Shown here piece after piece: positions 7,837 to 15,853 of a stretch of DNA of 45,890 nt. This stretch comes from an uncultured Lachnospiraceae bacterium (GTDB lineage Bacteria; Bacillota; Clostridia; Lachnospirales; Lachnospiraceae), in the NCBI GenBank assembly GCA_944381475.1, contig CALWLH010000066.1, positions 1 to 45,890 on the forward strand, written 5' to 3'. The notes beneath the pieces are model-generated. The model was not told the origin of the DNA and ran no database searches. It saw nothing but the letters and a program-made list of their open reading frames with translations. Within the stretch, counting starts at the first letter, position 1. The number at the start of each line of letters is the position of its first letter. The position numbers were made by a program, and so were the translations under genes.

Positions 7837-8700
7837 ATGAAAAAATTATCACTGTTACTGGTTAGCTGTGCCTTTGCTCTGGTGGGCGCAGGATGTACAT
7901 CTTCCAGCAGCTCTTCCGCAGAAAGCACAGGGGCTGGTACCACTGCGGCGGATACGACTGCGGCTGAGGATACCACCGCTGGGGACGATGCAGAGGATAC
8001 CACCGCTGCAGATGATGAGGCTGATACCTCAGAGGCATCCGATGATGCTGCGGAGGGCGTGATGAGCTATGCTGAGTACGCGGCGGCGGACTTAGACACC
8101 GAGGTTACCATCGAGGCCTATGTACAAGCAAAGCAGTCCTGGTGGGAGGACAAGGCTACCGTATACGCACAGGATGAGGACGGCGCTTATTTCCTTTACA
8201 ATATGGCCTGCTCCCAGGAGGACTACGAGAAGCTGACCCAGGGTACAAAGATCCGTGTCACCGGCTACAAGGCTGAGTGGTCCGGCGAGGTGGAGATCAT
8301 CGACGCCACATTTGAGATCATTGAGGGCAGCTACATTGCCGAGGCAAAGGATGTGACCGACCTGTTGGCAAGCGACGAGCTCATCGACTATCAGAACCAG
8401 TTTGTTTCCTTTAAGGGCATGACTGTGGAGGCAGCCGGCCAGGATGAGGAGGGCAACGATGTCGCATTCCTGTACAGCTGGGACGGCTCCGGTCAGGACG
8501 GCGACGACCTGTACTTCAACGTTTCCAAGGACGGGGAGACCTATACCTTCACCGTGGAGTCCTATCTCTGCGACAGCACTACAGATGTGTATGCAGCAGT
8601 AAAGGCATTGGAGATCGGCGACGTCATCGACATGGAGGGCTTTTTGTACTGGTATGAGGGCGTGAACCCCCACATCACCTCTGTGACAGCCGCGGAATAA
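7837..8700 (+). CDS. Secreted lipoprotein with OB-fold-like repeats
   Basis: This 287-residue protein has a basic start (MKKLSLLLVS), a hydrophobic stretch and a lipobox VGAGC with Cys at about residue 19. A Thr/Ala/Asp-rich linker of about 50 residues follows, then two beta-rich units starting near MSYAEYAAADLDTEVTIEAY and near LIDYQNQFVSFKGM. The spacing and strand pattern suggest OB-fold-like domains, but I cannot name a family. Start chosen at ATG 7837 because AGGAGGAGG lies 5 bases upstream; an in-frame ATG 20 codons earlier has no such site and falls in the UTR element. Single gene with its own terminator. Confidence 0.75.
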   Translation: MKKLSLLLVSCAFALVGAGCTSSSSSSAESTGAGTTAADTTAAEDTTAGDDAEDTTAADDEADTSEASDDAAEGVMSYAEYAAADLDTEVTIEAYVQAKQSWWEDKATVYAQDEDGAYFLYNMACSQEDYEKLTQGTKIRVTGYKAEWSGEVEIIDATFEIIEGSYIAEAKDVTDLLASDELIDYQNQFVSFKGMTVEAAGQDEEGNDVAFLYSWDGSGQDGDDLYFNVSKDGETYTFTVESYLCDSTTDVYAAVKALEIGDVIDMEGFLYWYEGVNPHITSVTAAE

Positions 8701-8725
8701 AAGCCGGAAAGATGAAACAATGAAG

Positions 8726-8759
8726 ACTGCCCCGGGATGTGCCCCAGGGCAGTTTTTTC
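8726..8759 (+). terminator. Intrinsic terminator after lipoprotein gene
   Basis: ACTGCCC at 8726-8732 pairs with GGGCAGT at 8748-8752, extended by CGGG/CCCC-type pairing, and ends in TTTTTT. Confidence 0.85.
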
Positions 8760-8879
8760 TCCTGACGCATGAACGCCTCTCCTGAGACCAGGTATACTTT
8801 GGGAGTTCTGCTATAATGCATACAGCTGGACAGGCTTTCCTGTCCGCAAAATTTGTCAAATGAGACTGAGGTGCGAGCA

Positions 8880-10256
8880 ATGGAAAAGACAGAACGGGTA
8901 TATGAGACCTATGTAAAAATACTGAAAAGAGAACTCCTTCCGGCCATGGGCTGCACAGAGCCCATTGCGGTGGCTTACTGTGCGGCCGCAGCGGGAAAAC
9001 TCTTAGGAGAGAAGCCCAGCGCCGTGCGGATCGAGGCCAGCGGGAATATAATCAAAAATGTAAAGAGCGTCATTGTGCCCCACACCGGGGGGCTTCGGGG
9101 AATGGAGGCAGCCGCTGCGGTGGGGATTTTATACGGCCAGCCGGAGAAAAAGCTGGAGGTGATTTCCGCTGTGACAGAGGAGCAGGCAGGAAGCGTCCAG
9201 GGGCTCATGAAGGAAATGGACATCACGGTGAGCGCCATGGATACACCCCATGTGCTGGATCTGCGGGTCAGCCTTCAGGGTATAGAGCATGAGGTCTCTG
9301 TGCGTATTCAGGACGCCCATACCAGCATTACGGAGATGATACGGGATGGGGTAAGCCTGGAATGCCGGGAGGAGAAGGAGGAAACCTCCAAAGAATCTGA
9401 AAAAAAGACTTTCGGGAAAGCCGCGGACAGTAGAGAGAATGCTGTAGAAAATAAAGGGGATGCACTGGAGAACAGCGCCCCGGACTACAGCCTGCTGACC
9501 GTGGCGGGCATCCTGGACTTTGCAAGAACGGCGGATATGGAGGATGTGAGGGAGGTGCTGGAGCGCCAGATCCGACTGAATTCCGCCATTGCAAGGGAGG
9601 GACTGACGGGTAAATACGGGGCCAGGATTGGCTGCGTGCTTTTAAAGCAGGATTCAAATGTGCGTACCCTGGCCAAGGCCATGGCTGCCGCAGGATCTGA
9701 CGCCCGGATGAACGGCTGCGAGCTGCCGGTGGTGATTAACTCCGGCAGCGGAAACCAGGGCCTTACCGCAAGCCTTCCTGTGATTACATATGCAGAGCAT
9801 TACAGAAAGACAGAGGAGGAGCTGTATCGGGCGCTTTTGGTGTCCAACCTGGTGACCCTCCACTTAAAAGCAGGTATCGGGCGGCTTTCAGCCTACTGCG
9901 GCGCTGTCAGCGCAGGGGCCGGGGCGGGAGCTGGCATCGCCTTTCTTCTCACAGGGGATGACAGGGTGGTGAATCACACCATCGTAAATGCCCTGGCCAT
10001 CACCAGTGGCATGGTCTGCGACGGCGCCAAGGCCAGCTGTGCGGCGAAGATCGCCCTGTCCGTGGAGGCGGGTATTATGGGCTTTGAGATGTACCAGAGC
10101 GGAAGCCAGTTTTACGACGGGGATGGGCTTGTCAGCAAGGGTGTGGAGAACACCATACAGAACATATCGGCCTTGGGACATGACGGTATGAAGGAGACGG
10201 ATAAAAAGATCATTGAGATCATGTGCAGCGCGGGAAAAGGACAAAATAGGTGCTGA
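8880..10256 (+). CDS. L-cysteine desulfidase-like protein (CyuA/YhaM, UPF0597 family)
   Basis: This 458-residue cytoplasmic enzyme belongs to the family of L-cysteine desulfidases and related serine-deaminase-like proteins, which use an iron-sulfur cluster to split cysteine into pyruvate, ammonia and sulfide. Family signs are GCTEPIAVAYCAA near residue 25, SGNIIKN, a central INSGSGNQG motif, YCGAVSAGAGAGAG and MVCDGAKASCAAK. The conserved cysteines in these motifs are the likely cluster ligands. A charged 50-residue segment (about residues 160-210, Glu/Lys/Ser-rich) looks like a linker insertion. ATG 8880 is preferred over an upstream TTG because GAGG lies 8 bases before it. Confidence 0.8.
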   Translation: MEKTERVYETYVKILKRELLPAMGCTEPIAVAYCAAAAGKLLGEKPSAVRIEASGNIIKNVKSVIVPHTGGLRGMEAAAAVGILYGQPEKKLEVISAVTEEQAGSVQGLMKEMDITVSAMDTPHVLDLRVSLQGIEHEVSVRIQDAHTSITEMIRDGVSLECREEKEETSKESEKKTFGKAADSRENAVENKGDALENSAPDYSLLTVAGILDFARTADMEDVREVLERQIRLNSAIAREGLTGKYGARIGCVLLKQDSNVRTLAKAMAAAGSDARMNGCELPVVINSGSGNQGLTASLPVITYAEHYRKTEEELYRALLVSNLVTLHLKAGIGRLSAYCGAVSAGAGAGAGIAFLLTGDDRVVNHTIVNALAITSGMVCDGAKASCAAKIALSVEAGIMGFEMYQSGSQFYDGDGLVSKGVENTIQNISALGHDGMKETDKKIIEIMCSAGKGQNRC

Positions 10257-10393
10257 ACCGGACAAAACAGGCAGGACATATTGTGACGGGAATCATTTTT
10301 TGATAAATTATACCCATCCGGGCGTCCCATCATCGCTATGCTTCCCGCTGTATATTCTGTGCAAAGGGTATTGCTATACGAGGGAGGAAAGGC

Positions 10394-10879
10394 ATGAAAA
10401 AGGGATGGTCGCTGCTTCACACATCGGTGCTTTGTGCCGCGCTTCTGATGGCGGTGTTTATCGCCTCTGTCATTTATGTTGCCCTCTGCCCCGACTTTGT
10501 TCCGCCCCAGGAAGCGGAGACGGAAGAAAGCCGGGAGGATAGCGGGGTTTGGGATAAAACCTATGAGGAGCTGGTGGCTTATCTGGAAGAGAGGGGGTTT
10601 GTGGATTCGGAAAATTATGCTCTGCTGACGGATGGGGTGGCCTCCATTGCCAGAGTGTATAACGATGACATCGAGCTGCACTGGTGGGATCTGGAGAACC
10701 TTTCTGAGGACAGCGAGGAATACCAGAATTACCAGTCCATGCAGGAGGAGGGATATATCCTGCTGTACGGGCAGTTTGTTTTCGTGCCAGTGATGAACGG
10801 GCCCTTTGGCATGTACATCCATCCGGAATATTCAGATCCCGACTCCCTTCAGGAGGCATTTGAAAAATTTCCGGAATAG
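10394..10879 (+). CDS. Small membrane-anchored protein of unknown function
   Basis: This 161-residue product opens with a short basic tail and one hydrophobic helix (about residues 10-32). An acidic extracytoplasmic domain of about 125 residues follows, with several Tyr and Trp residues. There is no lipobox Cys after the helix in the right context, so it is likely a signal anchor. The start ATG 10394 follows GGGAGGAAAG. I do not recognise the family. It lies 138 bases after the desulfidase and 112 before the response regulator, so it may be a separate unit. Confidence 0.65.
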   Translation: MKKGWSLLHTSVLCAALLMAVFIASVIYVALCPDFVPPQEAETEESREDSGVWDKTYEELVAYLEERGFVDSENYALLTDGVASIARVYNDDIELHWWDLENLSEDSEEYQNYQSMQEEGYILLYGQFVFVPVMNGPFGMYIHPEYSDPDSLQEAFEKFPE

Positions 10880-10933
10880 CCTGGAAAATTTCAGTATGGA
10901 GAGAACGAAATGAGATGGCTGGGAAAAAAACCC

Positions 10934-10962
10934 TTGCGCATTGGATGAAAAACCGTTATAAT
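10934..10962 (+). promoter_or_regulatory. Promoter of LytTR regulator gene
   Basis: TTGCGC (10934-10939), a 17-base spacer and TATAAT (10957-10962), about 30 bases before the start codon. Confidence 0.65.
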
Positions 10963-10991
10963 CTGGGAAACGGTTTGGTCAGGGGGGCGTT

Positions 10992-11786
10992 ATGGGTTTG
11001 CGGGTAATCGTAGTGGAGCCTGATGAACAGGAGCGGGACAATCTGAAATATCATCTGGAGTTTCATGGCCTGGAGGTTATGTGTGAAGCTGGAAGCTTCG
11101 AGGATGTGGAGACGATGATCCAGGAGCAGAAGGGAGATGCGGATGCGGCATTTATTAATACGCATCTCCCCACCAGCGATGGCTTTTACTGCGCCTATTT
11201 TCTGCGCACCCGCCTGCCGGATATCCGAATCCTGTTTCTGTCCGCATATCCCGAAACAGCTGTCACTGCTTTTGAATACGGCGCTCTTGATTATATTCCC
11301 CTTCCCATGGACACCCTTCGCCTTGAGCAGGCGATAGACCGTTTAAAAACGCTGTATTTAAATGCGGATTCTGCGGCTGTCAGACCTGTTGGAGAACGGA
11401 TCATGGTGCGCCTGCGGAGTCAATACCGCATGGTAGATATCGATGACATTCTGTTTTTGGAAGTGAGAAACAGAAAATGCCGAATGGTGTTCGGAGGCAA
11501 GGAGCTGGAGCTGCAGGGGTATACCATGGAGGCTCTGGAGAAAATGCTTGCGCCCTTTGGCTTTTTCAGGTGTTACCAGTCCATTCTGGTACACATTTCA
11601 AAGATATCGCAGCTGATGGCAGACGGAGAGCACCGGGCCTATTTTGTACAGATGAAGGGGCGGGAGGAGCTTCTTCCTGTGAGCCGGGACAAATATGCGG
11701 AGCTGGTGGGGCTATTACAGGAGAGCAGCAACCTGATTATGGACGGGATCGGGGATTACGGACATAAAAAGGGGGACAGGAAATGA
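10992..11786 (+). CDS. LytTR-family response regulator with degenerate receiver
   Basis: This 264-residue protein is a cytoplasmic transcription regulator. Residues about 4-118 form a CheY-like receiver and about 135-240 a LytTR DNA-binding domain (VRLRSQYRMVDIDDILFLEV ... FFRCYQSILVHISKI). The acid pocket is present (VVEPDE), but the usual phospho-acceptor Asp is Asn56 (AFINTHLP), and the conserved Lys before Pro is replaced by Leu (DYIPLP). It therefore probably does not use normal phosphorelay. No histidine kinase lies nearby. The start ATG 10992 follows AGGGGGG. Confidence 0.85.
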   Translation: MGLRVIVVEPDEQERDNLKYHLEFHGLEVMCEAGSFEDVETMIQEQKGDADAAFINTHLPTSDGFYCAYFLRTRLPDIRILFLSAYPETAVTAFEYGALDYIPLPMDTLRLEQAIDRLKTLYLNADSAAVRPVGERIMVRLRSQYRMVDIDDILFLEVRNRKCRMVFGGKELELQGYTMEALEKMLAPFGFFRCYQSILVHISKISQLMADGEHRAYFVQMKGREELLPVSRDKYAELVGLLQESSNLIMDGIGDYGHKKGDRK

Positions 11787-11805
11787 CGTTGTCTCAGAGG
11801 CAGAC

Positions 11806-11956
11806 GGCGCATCTTTTTGCGCGATACGCCCGGAGGGCGACCTCCGTGCTTGCACGAGCGGGCATCCGACGGGCAACGGTCATCGAGCGGCAATGCCGCG
11901 AGATGAGCGAGGTATCGCGGTGATCGGGTAGGGGAAGGAATCTTCCCCTATCCGAT
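11806..11956. repeat. GC-rich hairpin-forming intergenic element
   Basis: An inverted repeat GCGCGATAC (11819-11827) / GTATCGCG (11912-11919) encloses a GC-rich stretch. It is followed by a second, near-perfect stem-loop (ATCGGGTAGGGGAAG at 11923-11937 with CTTCCCCTATCCGAT at 11942-11956). The last arm abuts the -35 box of degV. It resembles the hairpins at 2720-2749, 13041-13073 and 32130-32168 in ending with a CTAYYCGAT-like text. No coding signal was seen. Confidence 0.55.
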
Positions 11957-11985
11957 TTGACAGTATGTTTAAATTCAGTTATGCT
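11957..11985 (+). promoter_or_regulatory. degV promoter
   Basis: TTGACA (11957-11962), a 17-base spacer and TATGCT (11980-11985), about 75 bases before the start codon. Confidence 0.65.
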
Positions 11986-12062
11986 AGGGTATACAATCAT
12001 ATGACGCCAGAAATCAGAAGAAATCAAAAATAAAACAGGAAAGTGCTAAAATAAGGAGTAAT

Positions 12063-12947
12063 ATGGATATGAACAGAAGGCTTCAGATATTAACGGATTC
12101 CGCCAGCGATATTTCTGTTGAGGACGAGAAGAAATACGGTATCGAGATTCTCCCATTCCAGATTATGCTTGGGGGAAAGAGCTATACCAGCAGGAAAGAT
12201 TTTGACAATGAGACGTTTTATCAGCTCATGAGCCAGTATGATGAGATCCCCAAAACCTCCCAGATTACGCCCTATGAATTCCAGGAGCTGTATCTGAAAA
12301 AGGCCCGGGAGGGCGTCACGGATCTGATCATGGTTCTGATCAATTCCCATGGCTCCGCCACCTATGGAAACTCTGTCATGGCGAAGGATGCCTTTTTCGA
12401 GGAGCATCCGGAGTATAAGGATGCTTTGCATATATATAATATTGATGGAATCGGCTACAACGCCTTCTATGGCTGGCCTGTGCTCCAGGCGGCAAAAATG
12501 AGGGACGAGGGTAAGAATCCGGAGGAGATTGTGGATTATCTCACGGAGCTGATGCCCAGAAGAGAGCTGTACTTTGGCATTTATGAGCTGAAATACGCTG
12601 GAAAGTCCGGGCGCATTCCCACCGCCGCCGCCTTTATCGGGGACAAGCTGGGCTTAAAGCCGGTAATGAAGATTTTTGACAATGAGATCACCACCGCCGC
12701 AAAGTGCCGCGGTGAAAAGAACCTGATCGCAAAGATCGCGGAGATGTCTGTGGCGGATATGGAGCCGGGAACCCCCTATCAGGCAGTGTACGGCAGTGAC
12801 AGCGCCTGCCTTCAGGAGCTGGTGGATGTCATGACAAAACGGGTGGGCTACGGCCCCGATGGCTGCTACCAGATTGGCGCGGCGGTAGCCGCAAACGCAG
12901 GCCCCAGGGTTGCGGGGATTGCATTTACCAAGGCTCGTAGTATATGA
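12063..12947 (+). CDS. DegV family fatty-acid-binding protein
   Basis: This 294-residue cytoplasmic protein has the DegV fold, which binds a fatty acid and supplies it to fatty acid kinase (FakA) in Firmicutes. Diagnostic stretches are ILTDSASDISVEDEKKYGI at the N terminus, TSQITPYEFQELY near residue 60, INSHGSATYGN near 105 and YAGKSGRIPTAAAFIGD near 180. The length is typical. FakA is not in the window. An AAGGAGTAAT site precedes ATG 12063; ATG 12069 is an alternative. Monocistronic. Confidence 0.9.
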   Translation: MDMNRRLQILTDSASDISVEDEKKYGIEILPFQIMLGGKSYTSRKDFDNETFYQLMSQYDEIPKTSQITPYEFQELYLKKAREGVTDLIMVLINSHGSATYGNSVMAKDAFFEEHPEYKDALHIYNIDGIGYNAFYGWPVLQAAKMRDEGKNPEEIVDYLTELMPRRELYFGIYELKYAGKSGRIPTAAAFIGDKLGLKPVMKIFDNEITTAAKCRGEKNLIAKIAEMSVADMEPGTPYQAVYGSDSACLQELVDVMTKRVGYGPDGCYQIGAAVAANAGPRVAGIAFTKARSI

Positions 12948-13040
12948 AACCATGGGCTTTTGTGATTTGAACACAGCCTATCAGTCAGTGCATGTCAACT
13001 ATTGAAAGCGCCGTATACCGAATGGTACGAACAGTGCTGT

Positions 13041-13073
13041 GAGTAGTCGGGAGTTAGACACTCCCGTCTACTC
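13041..13073. terminator. Long hairpin between convergent genes
   Basis: GAGTAGTCGGGAG (13041-13053) pairs with CTCCCGTCTACTC (13061-13073) with one mismatch. It lies between degV (plus) and the toxin gene (minus) and could stop transcripts from both sides, although the following T run is poor. It shares GAGTAG...CTACTCGATT text with the dispersed module 2 repeats. Confidence 0.5.
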
Positions 13074-13082
13074 GATTCATAA

Positions 13083-13415
13083 TTAAATAATGCTGTGTTT
13101 CCTGGCGCGTTTTTGGGCAATATCGTATACCTCATCATCTGCTCTGGCTCCTATAACCACAATTAGCATATTTGTCTCGGTTCGAATCAGCTTATAGACA
13201 ATGCGTAACCCTGCTGCCTTAAGCTTAATCTTCAAAAAACCGGAAAGATTGGTGCCGGATTGATTACCCAAAGGTTTTCCATATCCGTTTTCGTCAGTGG
13301 GAAGAGGATTCTGCTGAACTTTTTTAATTGCCTTACGGACAAGGATACGCTGACTGCCGTCTAGATTTTCCAAATCTTTTTCAGCTTCCGGGAGATAAGT
13401 GACTTTCCAATTCAT
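13083..13415 (-). CDS. relE: Type II toxin, RelE/ParE superfamily
   Basis: This 110-residue basic protein has the RelE pattern: W-x-V-x-Y at the start, EAEKDLENLD, then IKLKAAGLRIVYKLI and the C-terminal VVIGARADDEVYDIA. RelE-type toxins cleave mRNA on the ribosome. Whether this one acts that way or as a gyrase poison (ParE) cannot be told. Its ATG overlaps the antitoxin stop by four bases (ATGA), the usual coupled arrangement. Confidence 0.85.
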   Translation of the reverse strand: MNWKVTYLPEAEKDLENLDGSQRILVRKAIKKVQQNPLPTDENGYGKPLGNQSGTNLSGFLKIKLKAAGLRIVYKLIRTETNMLIVVIGARADDEVYDIAQKRARKHSII

Positions 13416-13735
13416 TCTATATCTACCTTTTCATAGTCCCAAAGATCTTCTTCCTTAATACCAAACTTCTTGTCAACATCTTCTTCAGAAATGACTGTTG
13501 ATGGGTCAAAGTGAGAAAAGCGTTCCGCAGCCATTGTCAAAAGGCGAGCATCATTAATTTCGTCCATCAAACGAACATATTCATCGGGAGACAGCAGAAC
13601 ACATTCAGCAGAATTGTTTTTCATCACAACCTTTGCCCCGCATTTTTTAACCTCTTCAAAGATTTTGCCGGCAAGACCCCGATTAAATTGTGATATAGGA
13701 ATTGTATTGGTGATGGCACTCAAAACTGAATTCAT
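13412..13735 (-). CDS. Type II antitoxin, Phd/YefM family
   Basis: This 107-residue protein has an N-terminal Phd-type DNA-binding region (ITNTIPISQFNRGLAGKIFEEVKK ... VVMKNNSAECVLLSPDEYVRL) and an acidic C-terminal tail that would wrap the toxin. It would neutralise the toxin and repress its own promoter. GGAGCTGAT lies before the ATG. First gene of a two-gene operon. Confidence 0.85.
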   Translation of the reverse strand: MNSVLSAITNTIPISQFNRGLAGKIFEEVKKCGAKVVMKNNSAECVLLSPDEYVRLMDEINDARLLTMAAERFSHFDPSTVISEEDVDKKFGIKEEDLWDYEKVDIE

Positions 13736-13766
13736 AATATCAGCTCCTTTCTATCAGGCTACTTAT

Positions 13767-13795
13767 AGTATATTCATGTTTGGTAAAAAAGTCAA
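13767..13795 (-). promoter_or_regulatory. Toxin-antitoxin promoter
   Basis: On the minus strand, TTGACT (13795-13790), a 17-base spacer and TATACT (13772-13767) lie 31 bases before the antitoxin start. An inverted repeat AATATCAG / CTGATATT spans 13800-13823 just upstream and could be an operator. Confidence 0.7.
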
Positions 13796-13862
13796 TAGAA
13801 ATATCAGTAAAAAAGCTGATATTATGTTCCTGGGTAGAAAAGAATTATCACTGTTCAACCAC

Positions 13863-14882
13863 CTACTGCGCCGAGAAGGTGATGGGCTCTGAGTCTCCAA
13901 TCACGGAATAGGTGTCTGAATCATAAATATGGAATTGCAATTCCACCTCCTCAATTGCTTCGATGCCGTTTTCCTCCAGGTCACTTGAAAAAATGGTGAT
14001 GTCGTCTATGGATTTCTTTCCGCTATATATAGTATTGGAGTAGAGTGGATTCATCATAAACCCGTTAATGGACATATCCTCCACTCTGATACCTACATTT
14101 TTATCTGTATTATTTTCTGCGTAAAGAAGTATGGCTGTTCCCCAGAAGCTGTTTTCGTCCACAGTCTTTCCCACAATTCGTATGCCTCCCTGATTATACA
14201 GCTCTACACCTGTATCATTAGGAGTTGTGTCCATGTTAGAATACGCTGACGTCTGGATGGTTATGCAATCTGTGTCAAAAATAGTGTTATATGTATTGGA
14301 GTCGTATATATGAAAATATACTTCAACTTTTCCTACATTCTCAATTCCTGCAGCCTTTAGCTCGGAGCTTAATAAATCCAGTGTGTCATTGGCTTTTTTG
14401 CCTGCAGCGATATCTGAGACAAAGAGATCTGTGATCATATAATCATTGACAATCAGAGCATTACAGCTGACAGTGACATCCTTGTCTGAATTATTCTCCA
14501 ACAGCAGTTTGATCCCGTCCCCCCAGATGCTGTCGACCACATATTCCGTTGCAGTGACTACAATACCATCTTGATTCACAAGAACCTGCTCGTCAATTGC
14601 TGTTGCAGGAGTTGAAGCGACGGTATCAGTTGAAGGTTCTTCATTGGGTGATACCACTGAAGAAGCTGAGTCCTCTGAAGCTGTGGAAGTATCTAGGGTG
14701 TCTGATTTCTCCGAGGCAGCTGAGGTGTCAGTACCCTCCCCAGTGGCAGCTGTCTCCTCAGCTGCCCCGTTAGTGACTATCTGTTTGGTTTCTTCTGAGT
14801 CGGATTCTCCGCTTCCCAGTGCCATTGTTCCAAAAACACACAGACAAAGGGCTGCGCCTATTCGTTTCATGCTTTTTTTCAT
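13863..14882 (-). CDS. Secreted protein with an internal tandem duplication
   Basis: This 339-residue protein has a signal peptide (about residues 1-24, ending near MALGSG) without a proper lipobox. A Ser/Thr/Glu-rich linker runs to about residue 95, then two related units of about 100 residues follow (about 105-215 and 235-339). Both contain a WG[DT]xI motif, an ENN[ST]DK motif, an N[DG][YF]M motif, GKK and FHIYDS[ND]TY, so one unit arose by duplication. The family is not recognised; the pattern suggests beta-sandwich domains exposed outside the cell. It lies in a minus-strand operon with an HTH-like protein, divergent from a membrane kinase. Confidence 0.7.
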   Translation of the reverse strand: MKKSMKRIGAALCLCVFGTMALGSGESDSEETKQIVTNGAAEETAATGEGTDTSAASEKSDTLDTSTASEDSASSVVSPNEEPSTDTVASTPATAIDEQVLVNQDGIVVTATEYVVDSIWGDGIKLLLENNSDKDVTVSCNALIVNDYMITDLFVSDIAAGKKANDTLDLLSSELKAAGIENVGKVEVYFHIYDSNTYNTIFDTDCITIQTSAYSNMDTTPNDTGVELYNQGGIRIVGKTVDENSFWGTAILLYAENNTDKNVGIRVEDMSINGFMMNPLYSNTIYSGKKSIDDITIFSSDLEENGIEAIEEVELQFHIYDSDTYSVIGDSEPITFSAQ

Positions 14883-15309
14883 TTTGATTTTCCTCCCTTA
14901 AACTTGTTTTATATATAATAAATGCAGCAGTTGCCTCAGCAAAAAATTCGGCTAAACAATCAAAAGCATCAAATGTTCCCGGGACAAAGGACGCTTTCTG
15001 TATCAATTCTATTGCAGCTGAGAAAGGAAATGCTATCAAAAAAACCTTATACACATCTGCCGCATTATTATCTAAAATACAAAATAACGCAAAAACCAGG
15101 GAATATCCCCACAGCATATCAAGAAAGTAGTTTCTAATAAGGCAAAGGAAGGGACTGTCTGTGAGAAGCACAGGTGCAGGGGGCATCTTTTTCATAAAAT
15201 TTGCTGCCATTTGAAAAAACAGCACATCTGGTGCTGCCATAATATATATAAAAGTGCCGATTATAATCGGACATATGATATGTATGGCTAAAATCCTTTT
15301 CTTGTTCAT
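14770..15309 (-). CDS. Small integral membrane protein, VanZ-like in layout
   Basis: This 179-residue protein has about four hydrophobic segments (near residues 6-26, 55-75, 82-105, 115-135). A PGTFDAFDCLAEFFAEATAAF motif near the last helix recalls VanZ-like small membrane proteins, but this is only a resemblance. ATG 15309 was chosen because AAGGGAAG precedes it; a TTG seven codons upstream is weaker. The frame runs 113 bases into the next gene, where the tail (RRSPLSVCFWNN...) looks non-natural. The original stop codon may have been lost around 14885. Confidence 0.6.
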   Translation of the reverse strand: MNKKRILAIHIICPIIIGTFIYIMAAPDVLFFQMAANFMKKMPPAPVLLTDSPFLCLIRNYFLDMLWGYSLVFALFCILDNNAADVYKVFLIAFPFSAAIELIQKASFVPGTFDAFDCLAEFFAEATAAFIIYKTSLREENQNEKKHETNRRSPLSVCFWNNGTGKRRIRLRRNQTDSH

Positions 15310-15343
15310 TTCTTCCCTTGTGGACTGCAATCCGCGTCTTTTT

Positions 15344-15799
15344 CTAGCTCTGTAGGCCGCTTGGTCTTAATGCTTCCATGCCATGTTCCTTCAGTATTTC
15401 ATTAACACGGATGATATCTCCCGGACGCTCATTGAAAATAATCATAAGCAGGGCGTCCCTTGGAATCTTAGCATATAGCTCCGGCATTTCATATTTCTTA
15501 AGAGCCTGCTGGGTCTGAGTCAGAGACATTTCAGCGGCATAGCATATTCTGAGAATGATGTCCCTTTGTCTCGTCCTTTTTTCGCCGGATAAAAGCTTGT
15601 AACCATACCTTTCTGGAATATCCGCCCGCAGAAAAACCAGCTGCTGCGTGATATTTTTCTCGCTAAAAATACTTTTTATATATATGGCAAAGGCATCGTA
15701 GGATGTATCGTCTATGTTTTCTTTACAAAAAGATTCAAAATCCTTTATGTGAGTGCTTTGAAGCACTTTTTCCAATTCATCTGTGTTTTTCTCTTCCAT
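15344..15799 (-). CDS. Helix-turn-helix-like regulatory protein
   Basis: This 151-residue cytoplasmic protein has a central helical region (about residues 48-105) that fits an XRE-like fold: ITQQLVFLRADIPERYGYKLLSGEKR, then RDIILRICYAAEMSLTQTQQALK. Such small proteins often sit beside Ser/Thr kinase genes in Clostridia; here one lies divergently 54 bases away. DNA binding is inferred from shape only. It leads a minus-strand operon with the membrane and secreted proteins. AGGAGAAACTT precedes the ATG. Confidence 0.6.
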   Translation of the reverse strand: MEEKNTDELEKVLQSTHIKDFESFCKENIDDTSYDAFAIYIKSIFSEKNITQQLVFLRADIPERYGYKLLSGEKRTRQRDIILRICYAAEMSLTQTQQALKKYEMPELYAKIPRDALLMIIFNERPGDIIRVNEILKEHGMEALRPSGLQS

Positions 15800-15853
15800 A
15801 AGTTTCTCCTATCTGATATAATGCAGCAATAAACCATTGAGAGGAATGATAGC

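Noticed and set aside
10112-10822. Minus-strand open frame across the desulfidase end and the small membrane protein
   Set aside because: It overlaps two plus-strand genes with good start signals; composition looks like a shadow frame.
11794-12027. Open frame through the GC-rich element upstream of degV
   Set aside because: It lies in a hairpin element and the degV promoter; no start signal; better explained as non-coding repeat.
13041-13073. Phage or integrase attachment site at the toxin-antitoxin border
   Set aside because: It is a perfect-type hairpin with repeat text shared with other intergenic modules; no integrase or tRNA gene is nearby.
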